From Typhlomys cinereus (taxonomy: Eukaryota > Chordata > Mammalia > Rodentia > Platacanthomyidae), in contig JALPQD010000116.1 of assembly GCA_023101885.1 (NCBI GenBank), positions 2,683,501-2,747,500 on the forward strand: a DNA stretch of 64,000 bases, in the 5' to 3' direction. Positions 57,738-64,000 of this stretch are shown here, one piece after another. The notes beneath the pieces were generated by a model. That model was given only the letters and a program-made list of their open reading frames with translations, ran no database searches and had not been told where the DNA came from. The first letter of the stretch is position 1. The number at the start of each line of letters is the position of its first letter. Made by a program: the position numbers and the translations under genes.

Positions 57738-58743
57738 TGTTGTTTTGTTTTTTAGAACCTTTCAGTTTCTGTGTGTTTTTCACTGAACCGATGTAGTTGG
57801 TATTGTTACACCTGCCAGTTGTTACTAGTGCTTGCCTTGGATTGGGTATGTTTGCGTATTGGTATTGTTATATCCTAGATGAGACTACTAGGATGTTAGT
57901 ACGTCAGTTACATAACCAGGGGATGAATATAAGTATGGTAGTGCACTTTTATAATCTAGTGTCTTGGTGAAATGTGAGGGTGGGTCGTGTACTCCCTGGA
58001 GTTGTATGTTTTTGGGGTGGCTGTATGAGGAAGCTGACCTACAACATTGATACTAGAAAGGATCAGTAAGGTGAAAGAAAAGAAAAAGAGTAAGGAAAAA
58101 AAAAAAAAAGGTTTCCTTATCTTTAGGCTGGATGTGAAGAGTCTCGCATGTGATACAATGGTTGTAGTGAAGTCCAGATGTATGGCCTGTGTTCTCTTTG
58201 TTCCTTAGAGTTTTGCTTGGGTTTCCTTTGTACTCTATTGAATTCTGAGTAGCAGTGTGACTTCCGTGGACCACATGTGTAGGTCCCCGGTGGGCCAGAG
58301 AGGCAGAGGGTCTGATGTTGATGGCAGAATTCTTCACCTGCGACCTGAGGGGGGGCAGAGGGGCGCGGGGGCGGGAGGGCACAAGGGGCTGGTGTCCGGG
58401 GCGGGGCCCCGGAGGCTAAGCTGGCGGCCACGCGTGGGTGCTGCTGGCCGGGCGGCTGGGCTCCGGGGTGGGGGGCGGGGCTGGGAGGGGCTCGCTCTCA
58501 CCTGGGCGCTGGTCGGAGTTCGGCGCAGAGGGGGGGCTGGGGACAAAGCCGGCGGCCGCGCGCGCGGGTGCTGCTGGCCAGGCGGCTCGGCTCCGGGGTG
58601 GGGGGCGGGGCTGGGAGGGGCTCGCTCTCACCTGGGCTCTGGTTCCGGTTCGGCGCGGAGAGGGGGCTGGGGGCAAAGCCGGCGGCCACGCGCGCGGGTG
58701 CTGCTGGCCGGGCGGCTCGGCTCCGGGGTGGGGGGCGGGGCTC
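57738..58743 (-). promoter_or_regulatory. L1-C 5'UTR with 130-bp GC-rich monomers
   Basis: The block starting 'ctgctggcc' recurs at 58441, 58571 and 58701, so the period is 130 bp, with about 2.4 copies up to the TSD. It is very rich in CpG. The proximal part 57738-58300 is single-copy. By analogy with mouse L1 monomers this is the internal promoter, driving transcription leftward. It shows no evident similarity to the 257-bp monomers of L1-A. The long GC-rich frames on both strands here are not genes. Confidence 0.78.
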
Positions 58744-58775
58744 GAGGTGTGTATCTTTATGTCGGGTTTGTTTCT

Positions 58776-59345
58776 CGGGTTCATTCTGTTGACTGGGAAA
58801 TCCACTGGTTGGGTCCTCAGTCTCATTAACAAATGAATTTAGAAATGGACTCAGAAAAAAAGAAAGAAACTCAGGATTATTTTATTGGGTTTTATAAAAG
58901 AAAAATAATGGGACCACCCAGCTGTAGGTCCCGACAGGTGGGAGATCTTGGCAACCTGGAGGGGGAGATGTGATGGGCAAGCATACTTAAAGGGCATATA
59001 GGAAAGAAAGGAGAAGACTCATGCTTTCGGAGCTTAGACTCGAAGAGCAGGCAGTTTACAGAGTTTCATGATGGAAGTGTGTGTCTGTTTCATGATGGAA
59101 GAGAGAGAAACGCCTGAAAGTAGAAGGAGCTTCCAAGACAGGAAAAGGCAGCCCAGACTCCTCTGTTCGAGGGTTTCATAGAGCAGTGGCAAAACGTGGA
59201 CAAATCGGAGGCAGTCTCTGTTAAGACTAGTTAATTCTCTGCAGTCATGGACTGAGCCAGTGGAGGACTTACGCACTCTAGCTATGTTCCCCTGACCCAA
59301 CCAGGGAGATGGTCGTGTACTGTTCTGCCCATCTAGTTACATGTG
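58776..59345 (-). other. Possible LTR, unproven
   Basis: On the minus strand a TG start near 59345, a polyadenylation-type AATAAAA near 58875-58890 and a CA end near 58776 would give an LTR of about 570 bp. No TSD, partner LTR or pol sequence was found. It may be ordinary unique DNA. Confidence 0.22.
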
Positions 59346-60149
59346 ATTGAAACCTCCCCTCCATCCTTCTCTGACTGATCTTTGTTGGCCCTTACCTCTG
59401 ACTCTGGAGATAACCCAAGTGCTTTTAATTGTACTAAGCTTTCTTTGTTCTTACATTTACATGACCAGCTTGAGGCTTTACCTTGATGGAGAGTCAAATT
59501 CATTACAGCCACCAAGACGGCAATTGCAGTCTTTCTTGATTTCCTCATATTTAGCTCCTTATGAAGTGCTCGTGGGTAGTCTCCTAGGTGGAAGCTTCCC
59601 ATTAATAGCCATCCTGACTTACAATTAAATTGCTGCAATTAATGGCATCAGAAGCAGGGATGTATGAAAGGACAATAGTACCTCACGTCTGTTCCTTAAA
59701 GGTTTGGAGCAACTGACCTGTCATCTCTGACCCAGAGCTCAGTCCATCCTCCCTCTGGTCGATCAGCTTGGTTGTTTCACACCCAACTTCAGGCTGCCTT
59801 GTCTCTCATCTTTAATTCTCTTGACTTAGTGTTTCAACCTTTAATCTTCCTTGAATCCTCAGCCTGTTTTCCCTGTAACATACATGATCAACTTGCAGTT
59901 TTCACCATGAATCCTTTTCCCTTAGTGCTTACTATGAACTTACTTCTGCCTTGCTGGATTTGGGTATCATTAATTATTCCTTTTATCTTATTAGCACGCC
60001 TTCAGTTGTATCACATGTATTACCTGGGAGCTGGAATCCTGGCCAGGTGACTGACAGACTTAGCTGGATTAGTTTAAGGGAGGAGACTGTTTCTAGAATC
60101 ATCAGGGAAATGAGACGTTCTTCTTAGGAAACATGCAGTGACATTTAAG
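59346..60149. other. Unassigned sequence, no gene supported
   Basis: Frames of about 90-100 codons occur on both strands (59347-59628 and 59772-60050 plus; 59333-59638 minus). None has a recognisable domain. The plus frame at 59772 ends in a hydrophobic stretch that is not sufficient to call a membrane protein. Confidence 0.35.
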
Positions 60150-60260
60150 GTGGAGGTAGGTGTCTAGCGACCTGGGCTTCAGTCTACAAGTCCCCAACCT
60201 ACTGTGTCACCTCTAGCATTGGACCTAAATGTTCTGTGCTCCAACCTAAGTATGCAGAGA
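60150..60260 (+). mobile_element. MIR remnant
   Basis: 'gacctgggcttcagtctaca' then 'cctactgtgtcacctctagc' follows the MIR core order. Strongly diverged. Confidence 0.4.
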
Positions 60261-61880
60261 TTTCTGCCATTTGCCTCCCCTTCTTTTAGATGACATCAAA
60301 AGCAATAAATGTTTCACTGCGCAAAGCACACAAAAATCCTACAAAACACAGTCTGTGCAAACTGCTGACTTGCTCGGGATTGTTGCTGCTTCAAAGCAGG
60401 GATGCGCCTAAAAGAAGATTGACTCTAATATGTGATAGCTCAGATTTTTACTGATTATATCTTCTCAAGAAAATGTATCTTGAGGTCTTGGAAGGAGGTA
60501 CTTGTGTGTTCTCCTAGGAAACTAGTGCCATGGTGAATCATAGGTAGATTAATTCTCTAAGTAGCTGTTACAATTATCTTGGAATGCTAGAAGTTCATAA
60601 TTTTTCCTAAGAGTTTCCTTTTGCTTTACCATTCTTGGTGAAGAAACAAAATAGTATACAGAAAAGCTACAGGTTACTTTGGAAGCACACCACATTCCAC
60701 AAGGTAGCAGTCTAACCACAACACAGACAGCCACCCTGGTCCAGTGAATATAGCCATGGCCCTTTTGAATCATATGCACTGTTCATTTCTCTTGCCATAG
60801 CTGCTCCCTGGATTCCTTATCTTTAAACTTAGCAAGTCATAATATGCACTACACACACACACACACACACACACCTGTCCAGTGCACCCCGTAGGGGGAA
60901 GGGTGCAGAGAAGACAAAGTCATTTATATAATGTGTCTCCCTGCTGAGCCCCTAATGGCCGAGGCTTTTGTTTTGCATTCAGTGGCTGCATGTGATGGGC
61001 AGGAAGCTGCAGTCTCCCTTTGTTCCATGGCCTTATTCAGCAATTTAGATCCATCATAAAAAATCAAATATGCATGTTGCAATCACCTTGCAATACAACA
61101 GCTTCAATTTTCACCTTTCTCTAATTTGAACTCCACAGGAGAAGAAAGAAAAGGGAGAAAGGGAAAAGGAGGATAAGAAAAAAAAAATGCTTTGTAGTTT
61201 TGCTTAGTGGAGTGCGAAAATAGGCAGTGATGAAAAATATTTTAACCCCTATAGCTACATTTCATTTAGAATAAGAAATATCACCAAACTAGGCCAACAG
61301 ATCCTTGTCAGCTCAGGTCTAAAACTTGAATGTGAACTAATGAGTAAAGAACCTTAGCCAGGCAGAAAGATCCTCTAAGGCCGGAAGAGTTACCCTGTGC
61401 AAAGAGACACCTCTACTAATTGTAACCCAAAAGAATGTTTTGTGTTCAGTGATTGTTAGAGTTTCTTTTGTAAACAACAACAAAAGATGATTTTAGGAAA
61501 AGTTTCATAGAGAGAGAGAGTTGATACATTTAAGAACATATTTTTTATTCACATAAAAACAAATGCATTGACAATGATGTTTTTGTATACGTATTGATTT
61601 GCATACTATATTTAAAAATTTCCCAGAACTTCAAAGGTTGTGTTCCCTGGAGTTCAAATAAATTTGCATCAGCAGTTTTGGTATTGATTATTCAGAAAAA
61701 TACAGAAACTCTTTACCTACTCCATTATTAGACTTGAACAATGACTTACAGAAGGGGTTTTGCCCTAATAGAAACAGTATGCTGAATATTATTCGATTTA
61801 TTAAAAAATAAAAGATCTGAAGAACTGCCTCATATGCCTGGTTTCACTTACTAATACAGTTTTTAAAAAAATAGAGAGCA
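60261..61880. other. Unique sequence, no gene recognised
   Basis: It contains (CA)n at 60850-60873 and (GA)n at 61510-61519. No coding frame is supported, and the minus frame 60549-60779 has no domain. Confidence 0.45.
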
Positions 61881-61889
61881 AGAGAGAGA

Positions 61890-61965
61890 GAGAGGGTCTT
61901 TTTTATGTAGTCCAGGTTGGCCTCGAACTTCATCCTTCATCTGTGATTACAAAGTGGCATCAATT
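61890..61965 (-). mobile_element. B1-like SINE fragment
   Basis: 'tatgtagtccaggttggcct' and 'cgaacttcatccttcatctg' are antisense B1. It follows a GA-rich run (61877-61896). Confidence 0.5.
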
Positions 61966-62791
61966 TTGAAGGTCAGGCTAACCTTCAACCCAACCAGTTT
62001 GAAGATCCTTTGCCTATTTTATTAAATGGGAATAATTGCAGGGATACTTGTGGTCGTCAATACTAGCCGCACACTAAAGGTAGCATAGGATGGGTGCAGA
62101 AGGAAACACTCCTAGGAAAATTCAAGGTGGGAAAAGCAAAACCTTAACTAACTGGAAGTGGACCTTCTTTTGGAAGATGTGCCAATGAATCTGGGGATCA
62201 AAACAATTTCACAAGTTTGATAAAGTTGTAACTTGGAAATCCACCAGATTATGCTTGACTAATTAGAGATGTGTGAAGAGGGTTTACCTTCCCCAATATT
62301 ATTGAGTTTTTTTTTTCCTTTGAAACTTCCCGGTTTCATGAAGAAAACCCCTGGCATTTAAAAGTATTCCATTTAGTACAGTTCGCTGATGCTCGTAATC
62401 CTTGCTAACTGTATTCCATTTTCTCCAGAATTTGACTTTTCAGACCTTCTTATGTTCTGGATACATTTTAGATTTACTTTAGATTTTAAGTGAAATCAGG
62501 GGACATCTGAGACACAATAGTACTGAGAATAAATTTAATACTTGGTTTTTTTTCCAGTTGCCTCCACTAGAAAACTATGTCTATCAAAAAAAAAAGCGTA
62601 ATTTTAAAAAATGGATTCTACCCAGTTTAAGCCTACATATGAGTCATGGGATTTGTTTATGTCTTGAATATATCTGTCTGGAAAAGTGATAGAATTAAGA
62701 TGGATAAAAGCACCTGGAAATTTACAACACTGGATAAAATCTGTGATTATATCCCATAACTCAGGCAAAAGCTATAACTCTGTGCTACCTC

Positions 62792-62841
<50 letters not shown>

Positions 62842-63390
62842 CCCATCTTTTAACACTGCTCCATATCTCTTGGCATATTGGAGACAGATATCATGCCCTG
62901 TAACTTCTCATTAAAGTCAAGACCATATGCTGGCATTTTATGTTTTCAACTTCCCTCATGTGAGGAAAGATGTTAGACAGATGTATTAAATGATAAACAT
63001 CTCATCTTGGAGGATGAAACCTTTTCTCTTTGAATTTAAGATAATTTAATATTCAAGTATATAGATTTAATTGAACATTTTCCCTTCTCCTATCGTTCCA
63101 GTGCCGTTTTTGCAAGAAATGAGTTGTAGAAGGCTTAGAGGAAAAATTACTTCAGACTGTCCTGTTTACGTCCCGGGTCATTTTGACCATTGCTGTCATT
63201 ACCACACATGCTATGCTACATTAGATTTTATTTTCCGTCGCGACTGGAATCTTTCAGAATGCCTTTTTTTCTCAGGTTCTCGTTTCTCTTTTAAATGCAT
63301 GCTGAACTAATAAATCTCAGTTGCTGAAGTCATTTCCTCTACATACAGTCATGTAGATGTTGAAAAATAAGCATCCTTTAGAATTAGACA
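61966..63390. other. Unique sequence with (TC)n microsatellite
   Basis: Perfect (TC)22 at 62795-62838. Otherwise AT-rich unique DNA. The frame 63071-63310 has no domain or supported splice context. Confidence 0.45.
62795..62838 (+). repeat. (TC)n microsatellite
   Basis: An uninterrupted run of 22 TC dinucleotides. Confidence 0.97.
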
Positions 63391-63392
63391 AT

Positions 63393-63590
63393 TGAGCTGG
63401 GACGTAGCTCAGATGGTGACGTGCTTGCCCAGCTGAACTCTGGCATCACATAAACCAGGCGTGGTGGTTCACACTTGTGATAAGCACAGAAGTAAAGGCA
63501 GAAGGATCTGAAGTTCAGGGTTATCTTTCCCTATAGAGAGAATTTGATGTCAACCCAGCTACGTGAGACCCTGTCTCAAAAAATTAATTT
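63393..63590 (+). mobile_element. B4-like SINE (ID-B1 fusion)
   Basis: ID-like 'gagctgggacgtagctcaga' followed by B1-like 'ggcgtggtggttcacacttg' and 'gtgagaccctgtctcaaaaa'. Confidence 0.65.
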
Positions 63591-63629
63591 ACAAAAACAT
63601 AAAAATAAAATTGGAACAACTTCAATTCA

Positions 63630-63745
63630 AATTCTGACTCCATCCTTGACTGAATCTATGGCCTTGGCCAGGTTAAACCTTAGTGTTTTCATTTACAAAA
63701 TGAGCATATGAGGATACTAGCTACTGATACATAGGATCATCTAAG
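63630..63745 (+). mobile_element. MIR SINE
   Basis: 'ccttggccaggttaaacctt', then 'tttcatttacaaaatgagca', matches the conserved MIR core order. Confidence 0.55.
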
Positions 63746-63884
63746 TGAAAGGAAGATGATGTAGTGGGAGATAAGAGGTTGGTTTTCTAGAAGTAAAGAC
63801 ACTGAAGTAGAGGTGGTGTTTTGTGTGGCAGTGCTGGAGGCTGAACCGATGACCTCTGTCCTGCTACTACCGAGGTGCCTCCAC

Positions 63885-64000
63885 AGCCTTTGCTGTTTTA
63901 TGTTTTGCTTTGTTTTGTGAGAACAGGCCTGGTCTCTAACTCTTGATTCTCCCGCCTCTGTCTCTGTAATGCTGGAATTATTGGTGTGAGCCGCCACGTC
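63885..64000 (-). mobile_element. B1 SINE (runs off window end)
   Basis: Antisense B1: 'tgagaacaggcctggtctct' to 'tggtgtgagccgccacgtc'. Confidence 0.65.

Larger units (their letters stand above)
51791..58743 (-). mobile_element. LINE-1 'L1-C', full length, perfect TSDs
   Basis: Minus-strand L1 of about 6.95 kb flanked by a perfect 17-bp TSD, GAGGTGTGTATCTTTAT, at 51774-51790 and 58744-58760. It has a 5'UTR with promoter monomers, an intact ORF1, ORF2 with three small frameshifts, and a 3'UTR with a polypurine tract (C/T on the plus strand, 51840-51915). No other element is inserted in it. It is the youngest-looking structure in the window. Confidence 0.93.

Noticed and set aside
58257..58836. 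GC-rich frames up to 190 codons on both strands near 58.3-58.8 kb
   Set aside because: They lie in the tandem 130-bp monomers of the L1-C 5'UTR. The internal repeats in the protein follow the DNA period, and no domain is seen.
59333..59638. Minus-strand frame with a hydrophobic stretch after a basic start, resembling a signal peptide
   Set aside because: Only about 100 codons, with no family match and competing frames on the other strand. Too weak to call a secreted protein.
1..64000. CRISPR array, bacterial operon, phage or plasmid content
   Set aside because: The direct repeats are SINE, LTR, microsatellite or L1 monomers. No prokaryotic gene structure, spacing or ribosome-binding sites are present.

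Overview
This is a repeat-dominated stretch of a rodent nuclear genome with no host protein-coding gene that I can support. The placement rests on the repeats. There are many rodent-type LINE-1 (L1) copies, B1 (7SL-derived), ID (BC1-like), B4-like (ID-B1) and B3/B2-superfamily SINEs, MaLR-type LTRs, and ancient mammalian L1M, L2 and MIR remnants. B1 together with B2-superfamily elements points to the mouse-related (myodont) clade. The commonest young SINE is tRNA-headed with a CA-rich tail and is not the standard mouse or rat B2, so a non-murid lineage such as a jerboa-like one is possible but not shown. The long reading frames on the minus strand are L1 ORF1 and ORF2. Antisense frames over them and frames through CA-repeat SINEs are shadows.

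Layout. 1-2.6 kb: 5' half of an old L1 running out of the window. 2.6-7.0 kb: LTR, composite SINEs, L1M pieces and three young SINEs. 7.0-17.2 kb: a young full-length L1 (L1-B) containing a second L1 5' half (L1-A) and a SINE, bounded by 15-bp target-site duplications (TSDs), with another SINE in its far TSD. 18.1-20.1 kb: an L1 with a 5' inversion (twin-priming type), again with a SINE in its far TSD. 20.4-29.6 kb: an old L1 split by a two-LTR MaLR-like element, itself holding a SINE, and by a further SINE. 30.2-32.4 kb: a 5'-truncated L1 inside a composite SINE. 33.0-41.4 kb: an older plus-strand L1 3'UTR split by a decayed full-length L1, followed by a plus-strand L1 3' end carrying a long GGA/GAA purine tract. 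41.4-51.8 kb: mostly ancient or unassigned sequence with a solo LTR, L1M, B1, ID, B4, B3, L2 and three young SINEs. 51.8-58.7 kb: the best-preserved L1 (L1-C), with perfect 17-bp TSDs, an intact ORF1, an ORF2 with three frameshifts and a GC-rich monomeric promoter. 58.8-64 kb: mainly unique, non-repetitive sequence with a few SINE/MIR remnants and microsatellites, and a possible but unproven LTR.

The L1 machinery (ORF1p RNA chaperone; ORF2p endonuclease and reverse transcriptase) explains the arrangement. Its TT/AA-type nick sites are marked by TSDs, and the SINEs use the same kind of sites. The most informative signals are three places where one nick site appears to have been used twice by different retroelements, and the L1-in-L1 join at the cognate ORF2 position. 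I found no undescribed gene system. The novelty here lies in retrotransposon structure.
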